A stretch of DNA of 14,503 nucleotides from Congregibacter sp. (lineage in GTDB: Bacteria; Pseudomonadota; Gammaproteobacteria; Pseudomonadales; Halieaceae). Numbering within the stretch: position 1 is the stretch's first letter; each line of letters opens with the position of its first letter. Positions 1 through 8,546 of this stretch are shown piece by piece. The translations under genes and the position numbers were made by a program. The DNA lies in the NCBI GenBank assembly GCA_013911345.1, contig JACETJ010000017.1, positions 1 through 14,503 on the forward strand. Direction: 5' to 3'. The notes under the pieces were generated by a model that was not told the origin of the DNA, did no database searches, and was given only the letters and a program-made list of their open reading frames with translations.

Positions 1-654
1 ATCACGAATCCTGTCAAGCCACGCCAGCCCTTCCCTGTAGCCGAGGCCCGCCCCATGAATCACGTGTCGTCCGAGCCAATCAATCACCCTCAACCAACTG
101 ATATCAGCGAAGACCGTCAGTCCAAGGAGGAACAGCGTGACCAACACGAGACGCGCACCCACTGGGTTAAACGCCTGATCGAATCCGGCGCCGATCGCGG
201 CACCCAGAATGCCACCTGATCCCTGCGGCAATCCGGAATCACCCGCATCGTTAAGCGCACGCAGAGCCGTTGCGGCGACCAATAAAAGTAGCAACCCCAG
301 CGAACGGAAGCCGAGAACTTGCCAGTCGACAGGCTCGTGGTTGTCTTCAGTCAGCAATAACGAAACGGCTCGGTATGCCAACAACAACGGCACCAAATAA
401 GCCGCTGAGCCAATCAGCGAGAAAAAGATATCCGCCAAAAACGCGCCGGTAATGCCACCGAGATTATTGATGGCACCTCCGGTGCCGCTGGCAGACCATC
501 CCGGATCCGCGTCGCTGTAGGTCAGGAGGGCCATCAATACGAACAGGCAGGCCGCGCCCACGCCAATAAAGAGCACGTCTCGCAACCTGCGTCGCCCGAA
601 CGCCTGCCCCTCTTCTGCCGCTTTGGCTGTTGCCGTTTTGCCCCTACCCGCCAC
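1..654 (-). CDS. ftsK: DNA translocase FtsK, N-terminal membrane part (partial, runs off left edge)
   Basis: FtsK is a septum-anchored DNA pump that moves chromosome termini during division. Only the first ~218 codons are in the window; the linker, the motor ATPase and the gamma domain lie outside. The predicted start is GTG at 654, with an AGGA close upstream and no in-frame ATG nearby. After a basic cytoplasmic tail (~residues 1-26) there are four hydrophobic segments, at roughly 27-44, 68-94, a Leu-rich stretch near 110-130, and one near 165-190. The periplasmic loop after the first segment contains YSDADPGWSASG and is followed by NLGGITGAFLAD, the style of the FtsK 4TM domain. The frame is open without a stop to base 1. 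The gene diverges from trxB, as in Pseudomonas; E. coli has lrp in between. Identification rests on the 4TM region and synteny, because the ATPase itself cannot be seen here. Confidence 0.88.
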   Translation of the reverse strand, partial: MAGRGKTATAKAAEEGQAFGRRRLRDVLFIGVGAACLFVLMALLTYSDADPGWSASGTGGAINNLGGITGAFLADIFFSLIGSAAYLVPLLLAYRAVSLLLTEDNHEPVDWQVLGFRSLGLLLLLVAATALRALNDAGDSGLPQGSGGILGAAIGAGFDQAFNPVGARLVLVTLFLLGLTVFADISWLRVIDWLGRHVIHGAGLGYREGLAWLDRIRD

Positions 655-747
655 GATCCTGAAACCACCGCTGGAAACCCCTATGCTAGCACAGCGCCCC
701 CAGCCGCATGACCCGATATAACTCGGAGATTCATGTGCTTATACCCG

Positions 748-757
748 GTGGCGCCAC
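748..757. promoter_or_regulatory. 10-bp perfect palindrome in the ftsK-trxB divergent spacer
   Basis: The 212-bp spacer between the ftsK and trxB starts must hold promoters for both genes. It contains GTGGCGCCAC, a perfect palindrome, followed by AAATTTTTGC. This could be half of an operator or chance; I could not match it to a known regulator. No convincing sigma-70 -35/-10 pair is visible on either strand, though TTGCAA and TATAAG hexamers occur on the ftsK strand with a spacing (~20) that is too long. Confidence 0.2.
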
Positions 758-812
758 AAATTTTTGCAAGTCAGCCTCGGTCTTGCTGGTCTCAAGTGGA
801 CACCTGCGCTAA

Positions 813-1826
<1,014 letters not shown>

Positions 1827-1828
1827 CC

Positions 1829-2578
1829 TTGCATAACCCCTTTCCGCCGACCTCTAAGGCGCTAGATGAACCAAATGGTTTATTGGCCGTGGGCGGAGAC
1901 CTCGAGCCGGCCACTCTGCTTTGCGCCTATGCTCAGGGCATCTTCCCCTGGTTCGAGTCGGACCAAGAGATTTTGTGGTGGTCTCCTGATCCCCGTCTCA
2001 CACTGCAATCCGCGGACATACATGTCAGTCGGTCGCTCAGGAAAGCGGCGCGGCAATGCGGCTGGCGTCTCAGGTATGACAACGCCTTCGGGGCCGTGAT
2101 GGCGCACTGTGCTGAGGCAGATCGCAACCAGCCCGAGGCTGGCACCTGGATTACTCCTGAAATGCGGGCGGCCTATTGCGAGCTCCATGATCTTGGCGTC
2201 GCACACTCCGTAGAGGTGTACGAGGAAGACATTTTGATTGGCGGTTTGTATGGCATTCTGCTCGGGGACATGTTCTTTGGAGAATCCATGTTCTCTCTCA
2301 AATCAAACGCCTCGAAAATGGCATTCATGGCTCTGTGCAGGCTGTGCCGGGATCACGGCATTGGTATCATCGATTGCCAGGTACACAACGAGCACCTGGT
2401 GTCGCTCGGCGCTCTAACTATGCCCCGTCAAGACTTTGAAAATCATCTGAGGGACGCTATAAAGAAGCCTATGACCGAGGTGCTCGCCAATCCGCTTTGC
2501 CTGCTTCCCAAAAAGCCGCTGACGCTTGAAAAGAAGCTCGGTGCCCAGCTCTCCGCCACAGTGGCTGATCTGCTATGA
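1829..2578 (+). CDS. aat: Leucyl/phenylalanyl-tRNA--protein transferase
   Basis: Aat moves Leu or Phe from aminoacyl-tRNA onto proteins with N-terminal Arg or Lys, creating degrons read by ClpS-ClpAP. The 249-residue product carries the family blocks PNGLLAVGGDL (15-25), GIFPWF (37-42), WWSPDPR (50-56), GGLYG (138-142), FFGESMFS (149-156) and IDCQVHNEHLVSLGA (181-195). The start is an uncommon TTG two bases after the trxB stop. An in-frame TGA at 1814-1816 excludes an upstream start, and the next candidates would cut into the conserved N-terminal block, so TTG is the only reasonable choice. This suggests coupling to trxB translation. The stop overlaps the bpt start (ATGA). The E. coli neighbours cydDC are absent between trxB and aat. 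Confidence 0.96.
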   Translation: MHNPFPPTSKALDEPNGLLAVGGDLEPATLLCAYAQGIFPWFESDQEILWWSPDPRLTLQSADIHVSRSLRKAARQCGWRLRYDNAFGAVMAHCAEADRNQPEAGTWITPEMRAAYCELHDLGVAHSVEVYEEDILIGGLYGILLGDMFFGESMFSLKSNASKMAFMALCRLCRDHGIGIIDCQVHNEHLVSLGALTMPRQDFENHLRDAIKKPMTEVLANPLCLLPKKPLTLEKKLGAQLSATVADLL

Positions 2579-3351
2579 CTGCATCTCTGCGAGAGATCAA
2601 GGTTTACACGACCTTTCCGCACCGGTGCTCGTATCTTGAGGATGAAGAGGCGACAACATTGTTTGTCGACCCAAGACAAAAGCTTAGTCAAGAGTTGTAC
2701 ACCCAACTCTCACTACTGGGCTTTCGTCGCAGTGGTGATCATGTTTATCGACCGCATTGCGCTCGCTGCAGTGCTTGCATTGCCTCGCGCGTGCGAGTGG
2801 CCGAGTTTCAGGCCAGCCGCTCGCTGAAAAGAATCAGTCGCCGCAACGCCGACCTGCGGGTAGAACGGTCGGACTCCATCGCTGATGACGAAGCCTACAA
2901 CCTGTATCGGTACTATATCGAATCGCGTCATGCCGACGGCGATATGTATCCGCCGGAGCGCGAGCAGTACGAGTCATTCCTGAACGATGGGCTGGGCTGC
3001 GCAAATTACTATCGCCTGTATCAGGGAAACCGCTTGGTCGCTGTGACCGTGGCGGATCAAATGCTCGATGGGCTGGCTGCGATATACACGTTTTTTGATC
3101 CCGACCAACCGCAGCGCAGTCTCGGCACCGAGGCGATTCTGCTGCAGATTAGGCAGGCGCAGTCCATGGGTTTGCCTTTTGTTTATCTGGGGTACTGGAT
3201 AGATGGCTGTCGCAAGATGTCTTACAAGTCACGGTTCGCGCCCCTCGAGCTATTCGTGGACGGTCATTGGCAACAGCAAAGGACCGAGCAAACCGAGTCG
3301 CCTGACGCGACGGCCGTGGTGTCGCTCCTCGACTTGAGCGATCAAGCCTAG
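2575..3351 (+). CDS. bpt: Leucyltransferase Bpt (arginyltransferase-type, ATE1-related)
   Basis: Bpt is the bacterial relative of eukaryotic ATE1. The family (characterised in Vibrio vulnificus) transfers Leu from Leu-tRNA onto N-terminal Asp or Glu, feeding the ClpS-ClpAP N-degron route; many databases still call it arginyl-tRNA--protein transferase (ate). The 258-residue product has HRCSYL near the N-terminus, YRPHCARCSACIASRV (58-73), and a GNAT-like C-terminal half with SLGTEAILLQIRQA and YLGYWIDGCRKMSYKSRF. Cysteines are at 18, 62, 65, 68, 142 and 212; the N-terminal four recall the cysteine set conserved at the start of ATE1-type enzymes. The start ATG lies inside the aat stop (4-nt overlap), so the two N-degron transferases are translationally coupled. 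Family assignment is firm; the Leu-versus-Arg donor is taken from bacterial homologues, not from this sequence. Confidence 0.94.
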   Translation: MTASLREIKVYTTFPHRCSYLEDEEATTLFVDPRQKLSQELYTQLSLLGFRRSGDHVYRPHCARCSACIASRVRVAEFQASRSLKRISRRNADLRVERSDSIADDEAYNLYRYYIESRHADGDMYPPEREQYESFLNDGLGCANYYRLYQGNRLVAVTVADQMLDGLAAIYTFFDPDQPQRSLGTEAILLQIRQAQSMGLPFVYLGYWIDGCRKMSYKSRFAPLELFVDGHWQQQRTEQTESPDATAVVSLLDLSDQA

Positions 3352-3354
3352 AAA

Positions 3355-3371
3355 CGCCTCAGGGAGAGGCG
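3355..3371 (+). terminator. Small hairpin after bpt, weak terminator candidate
   Basis: CGCCTC (3355-3360) and GAGGCG (3366-3371) form a perfect 6-bp stem with a 5-nt loop, starting 3 bases after the bpt stop. It is followed by only CTT and then a C-run, not a U-tract, so it may attenuate or protect the trxB-aat-bpt mRNA end rather than terminate efficiently. Confidence 0.4.
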
Positions 3372-3385
3372 CTTCCCCCGCCCCC

Positions 3386-3402
3386 CACTTTCCGATAAAG
3401 TG
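3386..3402 (+). promoter_or_regulatory. Inverted repeat upstream of infA
   Basis: CACTTT (3386-3391), loop CCGAT, AAAGTG (3397-3402) is a perfect 6-bp inverted repeat 32 bases before the infA ATG. It could be an operator overlapping an infA promoter or a leader hairpin. No good -35/-10 pair can be fixed around it. Confidence 0.25.
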
Positions 3403-3434
3403 CCGCCCACTCAGCGTATGGAGACAAGGCCTGA

Positions 3435-3653
3435 ATGGCGAAAGAAGACCAGATTGAGATGGAGGGGGAAATCATCGATACCCTCCCAAACACCACGTTC
3501 CGAGTAAAGCTAGAAAATGGGCACGTGGTCACCGCGCACATCTCGGGCAAGATGCGCAAAAACTACATTCGCATCCTTACCGGCGACAAGGTGCGGGTGG
3601 AGCTCACCCCTTACGACCTTAGCAAAGGTCGCATCACCTATCGAGAAAGATAA
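3435..3653 (+). CDS. infA: Translation initiation factor IF-1
   Basis: IF-1 binds the 30S A site and helps IF-2 and IF-3 select the initiator tRNA. The 72-residue product is a single S1-like OB fold of exact family length, with the signature blocks [37 protein letters not shown] and [18 protein letters not shown]. The start ATG has AAGG at 3426-3429 with a 5-nt spacer. It is separated from bpt by 83 bp containing two small hairpins, so it may have its own promoter as well as read-through from trxB-aat-bpt. The aat-infA-clpA neighbourhood is conserved in gammaproteobacteria; the serine tRNA gene found between infA and clpA in E. coli is not present. Confidence 0.98.
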   Translation: MAKEDQIEMEGEIIDTLPNTTFRVKLENGHVVTAHISGKMRKNYIRILTGDKVRVELTPYDLSKGRITYRER

Positions 3654-3665
3654 AAGAGTTCTTCA

Positions 3666-3703
3666 CTGCAGCGCGGCCGCCACGCCGCGTGCGCAGAAAT
3701 TTT
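3666..3703 (+). terminator. Terminator-like stem-loop between convergent infA and clpA
   Basis: CGCGGC (3672-3677) pairs with GCCGCG (3684-3689) across a 6-nt loop. After a small internal loop, CTGC (3666-3669) pairs with GCAG (3693-3696). AAATTTT follows at 3697-3703, just before the clpA stop. It reads best as an infA terminator; on the clpA strand the same stem is followed by a weaker CTTTTA tract, so it may work in both directions. Confidence 0.55.
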
Positions 3704-3704
3704 C

Positions 3705-5981
3705 CTAGGCCTCGACCGGCTCTTCCGCCTCGATCAGCGCCTCAATCACGAGCCCATCCCGCGCATCGTTCACGGTCACGGTTGCGGTGCCGCCCTTTGC
3801 CAGTGCGCCAAACAGCACCATATCTGCCAATGGCTTTTTGACGTGCTCCTGAATCACCCGCTCCATGGGGCGCGCGCCCATAGTGGCATCGTAGCCCTTC
3901 TCCACTAGCCACAGTCGGGCCTCCTCATCCACCTCAATCACCACCTGACGCTCGTCAAGTTGAGATTGCAGCTCGGTAAGGAACTTATCCGCGACCGTCA
4001 GGATGACGTCCTCCCCTAATGGGCCAAAGGGCACGATAGCGTCGAGCCGGTTCCGGAATTCAGGCGTGAATGTTCGATTGATCGCTTCAATCGAATCCGT
4101 GGAGTGATCCTGCATGGAGAAGCCGATCGAACGGCGGCTGACATTTTCGGCCCCAGCGTTGGTCGTCATCACCAGAATCACATTGCGGAAGTCGGTTTTA
4201 CGGCCATTGTTGTCGGTCAGCGTTCCGTGGTCCATGACCTGCAAGAGCAGGTTAAAGACCTCTGGATGCGCCTTTTCGATCTCGTCCAGCAACACCACTG
4301 AATGCGGGTGTTTGGTAACAGAGTCGGTGAGCAACCCCCCTTGGTCAAAGCCCACGTAACCCGGCGGCGCGCCAATCAGGCGTGACACCGTGTGACGCTC
4401 CATATACTCGGACATGTCAAAGCGCAGCAGTTCCACTCCCATTTGCAGAGCGAGTTGCCGGGTGAGCTCAGTTTTACCTACGCCCGTCGGCCCCGCTAGC
4501 AGGAAGGATCCTATCGGTTTCTGTCCGCCTCGCAGCCCAGCCCTAGCTAGCTTCATGGCCCCGACCATCTGCGACACGGCAGCATCCTGCCCAAACACAG
4601 TCATCTTAAGGTTGCCCTCAAGCTTGCCCAGCAGCTCCTTGTCGTCGCTGCTGACAGTCTTCGGAGGAATCCGCGCGATTTTCGCCACTACGGCCTCGAT
4701 ATCACTGGGCCCAAGCACCTTCTTGCGTTTGCTAGGTGACTGCAGCTGCTGAAAGGCGCCCGCCTCGTCAATAACGTCAATGGCCTTATCCGGCAGGAAC
4801 CGGTCAGTGATGTAACGCGCCGCCATTTCAGACGCCACCCGCAGCGCTTTGTCGGTGTAGCGCAGCTTGTGGTGAGCTTCAAATCGTGACTTCAGCCCTT
4901 TCAGAATCTTGTAAGCGTCCTCCACCGAGGGCTCCAGCACGTCCACTTTCTGGAAGCGCCGGCTCAGCGCCTTGTCCTTGTCGAAAATCCCGCGGTACTC
5001 AGCGTAGGTTGTGGAGCCGACGCAGCGCATTTTCCCTGATGCCAGCAGCGGCTTGAGCAAATTACTGGCATCCATCACGCCGCCTGATGCAGCTCCCGCA
5101 CCAATGATCGTATGAATTTCATCAATAAAAAGAATGGCGTGATCGTTCTCGCTTAGGTTTGCAAGCAGACCCTTGAGTCGCTTCTCAAAGTCACCGCGGT
5201 ACTTCGTGCCCGCCAACAACGCACCCAAATCCAAAGAGTAAACTACCGCCTCTTTGAGCGTCTCGGGCACCTCGCCATCGACAATCATCTTGGCGAGGCC
5301 TTCGGCTATTGCCGTTTTGCCGACACCCGATTCGCCAACCAGGAGCGGGTTGTTCTTGCGCCGACGCGCGAGGATCTGTGCGACACGCTCTACCTCGGTC
5401 AGACGCCCGATGAGCGGATCGATATTGCCGGCCTCGGCCTCAGCGTTAAGATTAGTCGCGTAAGCATCGAGTGGTCGCTTTTCCGTCCCCTCATGATCTT
5501 CTTCAGGATCAGTCAGCGAATCGGCACCATCGGCCGCTTCCTCGCCGTCCTTTCCGATGCCATGGGTAATGAAATTCACCACATCGAGGCGGGAGACGTT
5601 CTGTGACTTCAAGAAGTAGACCGCTTGCGATTCCTGCTCCGAGAAGATGGCAACCAGTAGGTTGGCGCCCGTGACTTCCTGCTGCCCCGAGCTCTGAACG
5701 TGAAAAACAGCTCTCTGCAGCACTCGCTGAAAGCCCAGCGTTGGCTGCGTGTCACGCCCGTCATCTGAATCCGACAGTAACGGTGTGGTTGAGTCAATAA
5801 ACTCGGTTAATTCTCCACGAAGATCATCGAGGTCTACCTGGCATGCCTCCAGCACAGCCACAGCGGCGGAGTCGTCAAGTAACGCGAGCAGCAGATGCTC
5901 AACCGTAATGAACTCGTGGCGCCTCGCGCGCGCGGTGCGAAACGTTTCGTTGAGCGTGTTCTCGAGCTCTTTGCTCAGCAT
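3705..5981 (-). CDS. clpA: ATP-dependent Clp protease ATP-binding subunit ClpA
   Basis: ClpA is the hexameric AAA+ unfoldase that feeds substrates, including ClpS-delivered N-degron proteins, into ClpP. The start ATG at 5981 gives [10 protein letters not shown] and 758 residues, equal to E. coli ClpA, with a strong AAGGGG site (5991-5996) 9 nt upstream; the open frame extends 24 codons further but without family support. In order: an N-domain of two Clp repeats (~1-145), an acidic linker (~146-170), AAA-1 with Walker A GESGVGKT (216-223) and Walker B ILFIDE (283-288), and AAA-2 with Walker A GPTGVGKT (497-504) and Walker B VVLLDE (562-567). The ClpP-docking IGF loop is at ~619-621 in [15 protein letters not shown], where E. 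coli has IGL. clpS ends 4 nt upstream, so the two genes form an operon. All ATPase motifs are intact. Confidence 0.98.
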   Translation of the reverse strand: MLSKELENTLNETFRTARARRHEFITVEHLLLALLDDSAAVAVLEACQVDLDDLRGELTEFIDSTTPLLSDSDDGRDTQPTLGFQRVLQRAVFHVQSSGQQEVTGANLLVAIFSEQESQAVYFLKSQNVSRLDVVNFITHGIGKDGEEAADGADSLTDPEEDHEGTEKRPLDAYATNLNAEAEAGNIDPLIGRLTEVERVAQILARRRKNNPLLVGESGVGKTAIAEGLAKMIVDGEVPETLKEAVVYSLDLGALLAGTKYRGDFEKRLKGLLANLSENDHAILFIDEIHTIIGAGAASGGVMDASNLLKPLLASGKMRCVGSTTYAEYRGIFDKDKALSRRFQKVDVLEPSVEDAYKILKGLKSRFEAHHKLRYTDKALRVASEMAARYITDRFLPDKAIDVIDEAGAFQQLQSPSKRKKVLGPSDIEAVVAKIARIPPKTVSSDDKELLGKLEGNLKMTVFGQDAAVSQMVGAMKLARAGLRGGQKPIGSFLLAGPTGVGKTELTRQLALQMGVELLRFDMSEYMERHTVSRLIGAPPGYVGFDQGGLLTDSVTKHPHSVVLLDEIEKAHPEVFNLLLQVMDHGTLTDNNGRKTDFRNVILVMTTNAGAENVSRRSIGFSMQDHSTDSIEAINRTFTPEFRNRLDAIVPFGPLGEDVILTVADKFLTELQSQLDERQVVIEVDEEARLWLVEKGYDATMGARPMERVIQEHVKKPLADMVLFGALAKGGTATVTVNDARDGLVIEALIEAEEPVEA

Positions 5982-5985
5982 GCAA

Positions 5986-6369
5986 TCAGTCCCCTTCGTC
6001 GTCGCTTGACGGTTCCACTTCACACAGTAGCGGATGTCCACCATCGCGGGCACACTGGTTCACCTGCGATGCCTTTGTTTCGGCAATATCCTGAGGATAT
6101 ATTCCACATACGCCCTTACCCTGTGTATGGACCGCCAACATCACCTGAGTGGCCTTTTCCCGGCCCATACCAAAAAACTGCTCCAAGACCTGCACCACAA
6201 ACTCCATCGGAGTGTAGTCATCGTTTAAGAGGACGACCCGGAAGAGCGGCGGTTTCTTGAGCTGCGGTTTCGCGGGCGCAACAGCCAGATCACCATCATC
6301 GTGATCCTCTTTATCAGAAGCGGTACCACACAGGGGGGCTAAAACGGTGTCGCGAACTAATTCGTGCAT
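5986..6369 (-). CDS. clpS: ATP-dependent Clp protease adaptor ClpS
   Basis: ClpS binds proteins bearing N-terminal Leu, Phe, Trp or Tyr and hands them to ClpA. From ATG 6369 the product is 127 residues. A variable, acid-rich N-terminal tail ([10 protein letters not shown]) precedes the folded domain starting near [19 protein letters not shown]. The N-degron pocket residues known from E. coli are present: NDD (49-51), the gating Met (55) and the His in [10 protein letters not shown] (81). The C-terminal block [15 protein letters not shown] and HPLLCEVE also matches. An in-frame TTG at 6387 would add six residues but has no ribosome site. The tail is longer than in the 106-residue E. coli protein. 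The gene leads the clpS-clpA pair and carries the clpA ribosome-binding site inside its own 3' end. Confidence 0.96.
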   Translation of the reverse strand: MHELVRDTVLAPLCGTASDKEDHDDGDLAVAPAKPQLKKPPLFRVVLLNDDYTPMEFVVQVLEQFFGMGREKATQVMLAVHTQGKGVCGIYPQDIAETKASQVNQCARDGGHPLLCEVEPSSDDEGD

Positions 6370-6375
6370 AGTGTC

Positions 6376-6381
6376 AGTATA
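6376..6381 (-). promoter_or_regulatory. Candidate -10 box (TATACT) directly before clpS
   Basis: On the minus strand TATACT lies 6 bases before the clpS ATG (6369) and matches the sigma-70 -10 consensus at 5 of 6 positions. If it is used, transcription would begin about at the start codon, giving a leaderless mRNA, and no good Shine-Dalgarno precedes this ATG. No convincing -35 box is seen 16-18 bp further upstream, so the call is weak. Confidence 0.3.
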
Positions 6382-6488
6382 GTCCAACGGAGGAATTTTG
6401 GAGCTTTCAGACCTGAGTTTCTATCGCTTTTTCACTGACGCTCAGCAGAGCCAAAGCGGCGGCGCGACAAGGCCACAGTTTTGCAGGC

Positions 6489-6513
6489 AAAAAAAGCCCG
6501 CGCGAGGCGGGCT
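6489..6513 (-). terminator. Rho-independent terminator of icd
   Basis: On the minus strand, AGCCCGC (6513-6507), a 5-nt loop and GCGGGCT (6501-6495) form a perfect 7-bp GC-rich stem that runs straight into seven T residues. It starts 18 bases after the icd stop codon and insulates the downstream clpS-clpA pair. Confidence 0.92.
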
Positions 6514-6531
6514 CTCAGACACAAACCCACC

Positions 6532-7785
6532 TTACATGTGGGAAATAACGGCTTCGCCGAAGGCCGAACAGGAAACCAGTTGCGCCCCTTCCATCAACCG
6601 TTCGAAGTCATAGGTGACGGTTTTGGCTTGAATGGCGCCGTTCATGCCATCGATGATCAGATCCGCCGCCTCGTTCCAGCCCAAGTGTCGAAGCATCATT
6701 TCTGCCGACAGGATCAGAGAGCCAGGGTTGACCTTGTCTTGCCCCGCGTACTTCGGCGCAGTCCCATGGGTGGCCTCAAAAAGCGCCACTGTGTCTGACA
6801 GATTTGCACCCGGCGCGATACCGATACCACCCACCTGCGCGGCCAGCGCATCAGACAGGTAATCACCGTTGAGGTTCAGCGTGGCAACCACACTGTAATC
6901 TCTCGGGCGAGTGAGGACCTGCTGCAGCATTGCGTCAGCGATCACATCCTTGATCACAATCTCGCCGCCGGTAAGAGGGTTTTTAATACTGACCCAAGGG
7001 CCGCCATCCAGCAGTTCACCACCGAATTCCCGTTGCGCCAGCTCATAACCCCAGTCACGGAAGGCGCCCTCAGTAAACTTCATGATGTTGCCTTTGTGCA
7101 CCAGCGTCACCGAAGGCAGGTCCTGATCGATAGCGTATTGAATCGCCTTGCGGACCAGCCGCTGCGTGCCTTCGGCAGATACAGGCTTGATACCAATGCC
7201 AACATTTTCCGGGAAGCGGATCTTGGTCGCGCCCATTTCCTGAATAATGAAGTCGACCACTTTTTGGGCCTCTTCGGTGCCCGCCTGATATTCGATACCA
7301 GCGTAGATGTCCTCCGAGTTCTCCCTGAAAATCACCATGTTGCAATCGCCCGGATGCTTGACCGGCGAAGGCACGCCTTCGAACCAACGAACAGGGCGTA
7401 GACAGGTGTACAGATCCAGCTCCTGGCGCAACGCCACATTAAGCGAGCGGAAACCGCCGCCTACTGGCGTCGTCAGCGGGCCCTTGATAGCCACGCTGTA
7501 GGTTTTGATCGCATCTAGTGTCTCCTCGGGAAACCAGTCTCCGTCGTAGAGCTCGGCGGCTTTTTCACCCGTGTAGATCTCCATCCACGATATCTGTCGA
7601 GCGTTGTCGTAGGCCTTGGCGACCGCCGCGTCGACCACTGCGATCATGACGGGCGAGATATCGATCCCAATACCATCCCCTTCGATGTAGGGAATGATGG
7701 GATTGTCCGGAACTGACAGACTGTTGTCAGCGTTAACAACAATCATGTCACCGGATTCAGGAACGGAAATGTGCTTGTATGACAT
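6532..7785 (-). CDS. icd: Isocitrate dehydrogenase (NADP+)
   Basis: Icd oxidatively decarboxylates isocitrate to 2-oxoglutarate, making NADPH in the TCA cycle. From ATG 7785 ([10 protein letters not shown]) the product is 417 residues, one more than the E. coli enzyme; a GGGGGA site lies about 9 nt upstream. The open frame extends 20 codons further without family support. Substrate and regulatory residues are seen in [17 protein letters not shown], with Ser114 at the place of the E. coli Ser113 phosphorylated by AceK, and in [31 protein letters not shown] contains the Lys-Tyr pair that marks NADP rather than NAD use. The gene diverges from rluE, as in E. coli. aceK is not in the window, so phosphorylation control cannot be judged. 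Confidence 0.98.
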   Translation of the reverse strand: MSYKHISVPESGDMIVVNADNSLSVPDNPIIPYIEGDGIGIDISPVMIAVVDAAVAKAYDNARQISWMEIYTGEKAAELYDGDWFPEETLDAIKTYSVAIKGPLTTPVGGGFRSLNVALRQELDLYTCLRPVRWFEGVPSPVKHPGDCNMVIFRENSEDIYAGIEYQAGTEEAQKVVDFIIQEMGATKIRFPENVGIGIKPVSAEGTQRLVRKAIQYAIDQDLPSVTLVHKGNIMKFTEGAFRDWGYELAQREFGGELLDGGPWVSIKNPLTGGEIVIKDVIADAMLQQVLTRPRDYSVVATLNLNGDYLSDALAAQVGGIGIAPGANLSDTVALFEATHGTAPKYAGQDKVNPGSLILSAEMMLRHLGWNEAADLIIDGMNGAIQAKTVTYDFERLMEGAQLVSCSAFGEAVISHM

Positions 7786-7812
7786 GGTAAAAATCCCCCA
7801 GAAGAACGAATC

Positions 7813-7828
7813 CCGGAGCGCACTCCGG
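7813..7828 (-). promoter_or_regulatory. Hairpin in the icd leader
   Basis: CCGGAG (7813-7818), a 4-nt loop (CGCA) and CTCCGG (7823-7828) form a perfect 6-bp GC-rich stem 27 bases upstream of the icd ATG, just outside the GGGGGA ribosome site. It lacks a U-tract, so it is more likely a 5' UTR stability or regulatory element, or an operator dyad, than a terminator. Confidence 0.35.
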
Positions 7829-7923
7829 ATGACCACAACCGGCACACGCCCCTGCTAAAGGGAGCGCTCGTGCGCGGCTAGTCGGTTCACGCATTTTAAC
7901 ATCAAATGTTGCACACTAGGCGA

Positions 7924-8478
7924 ATGAGTCAGGTGATTTTGCTCAACAAACCCTTCCGCGTGCTGAGCCAATTCACGGATCGTGAGCAGCCGGATAATGG
8001 CAGGGCGACGCTCGCTGACCTCCTTGACGCGCCAGGTTTCCGCCCAGCGGGAAGGCTGGATTACGATTCAGAGGGACTATTAGTCCTCACCCAAGATGGC
8101 AAAACCCAGCAGAGAATTGCACACCCAAAGCATGAACAATGGAAAACATATTGGGTACAGGTGGAAGGCGACATCAATGACAGCACCTGCGAGCAATTAT
8201 CTTCAGGTATCGAACTAAGGGACGGCATGACCCGACCTGCAAAAGCTAAGCCCATCGAACCTCCTAGCATATGGCAACGCGATCCCCCGATTCGACAGCG
8301 CAAAACCGTCAGTGACTCGTGGCTGAGCCTGTCCATTATCGAAGGCCGCAATCGCCAGGTCAGACGCATGACGGCCGCGCTGGGCTACCCTACCCTGCGC
8401 TTGATCCGGGTCAGCGTTGGGCCATGGCAGCTGGGCGCGCTGCAACCCGGTGAACATCGGTACGAGGCCTTCACGTGA
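7924..8478 (+). CDS. rluE: 23S rRNA pseudouridine synthase RluE
   Basis: RluE is an RsuA-family enzyme; in E. coli it makes pseudouridine 2457 in 23S rRNA. From ATG 7924 the product is 184 residues. It starts MSQVILLNKPFRVLSQFTD, the usual opening of short RluE proteins, which lack the N-terminal S4 domain of RsuA and RluB. The catalytic Asp is in GRLDYDSEGLLVLT (Asp46), and the C-terminal family block is IIEGRNRQVRRMTAALGYPTLRLIR. An in-frame ATG at 7906 would add six residues. Neither start has a good ribosome site (AGG only 3 nt before 7924), so I chose by family alignment. The gene diverges from icd across ~138 bp, the same arrangement as E. coli, and is followed 68 bp later by mnmA. The Nudix gene nudJ, found here in E. 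coli, is missing. Confidence 0.92.
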   Translation: MSQVILLNKPFRVLSQFTDREQPDNGRATLADLLDAPGFRPAGRLDYDSEGLLVLTQDGKTQQRIAHPKHEQWKTYWVQVEGDINDSTCEQLSSGIELRDGMTRPAKAKPIEPPSIWQRDPPIRQRKTVSDSWLSLSIIEGRNRQVRRMTAALGYPTLRLIRVSVGPWQLGALQPGEHRYEAFT

Positions 8479-8521
8479 TGCGGCATTGACCCGACTGCGC
8501 GCTCCCCTCATGCTTTCAGCC

Positions 8522-8538
8522 CTTTTTTGAACAAAAAG
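8522..8538 (+). promoter_or_regulatory. AU-rich inverted repeat just before mnmA
   Basis: CTTTTT (8522-8527), spacer TGAAC and AAAAAG (8533-8538) form a perfect 6-bp inverted repeat ending 8 bases before the mnmA GTG start, where a ribosome-binding site would be expected and is not apparent. It could be a weak hairpin or simply an A/T-rich initiation region. Confidence 0.22.
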
Positions 8539-8546
8539 CCACAGCC

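Noticed and set aside
209..452. Short plus-strand open frames at the left end
   Set aside because: They are antisense to the FtsK membrane domain, whose minus-strand frame is open throughout and matches the family.
3654..3704. Possible serine tRNA gene between infA and clpA, as in E. coli
   Set aside because: The gap is only 51 bp and forms a terminator-like stem; too short for a tRNA.
4414..4752. 112-codon open frame on the plus strand inside clpA
   Set aside because: It lies antisense to the conserved AAA-2 region, is low-complexity and Ser/Pro-rich, and has no family resemblance; a shadow of clpA codon usage.
5982..6053. 24-codon upstream extension of clpA overlapping clpS
   Set aside because: The extension has no resemblance to ClpA; the internal ATG 5981 matches the family start and has a strong AAGGGG site.
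7786..7845. 20-codon N-terminal extension of icd
   Set aside because: The extension runs through the leader hairpin; ATG 7785 matches the family start and is preceded by GGGGGA.
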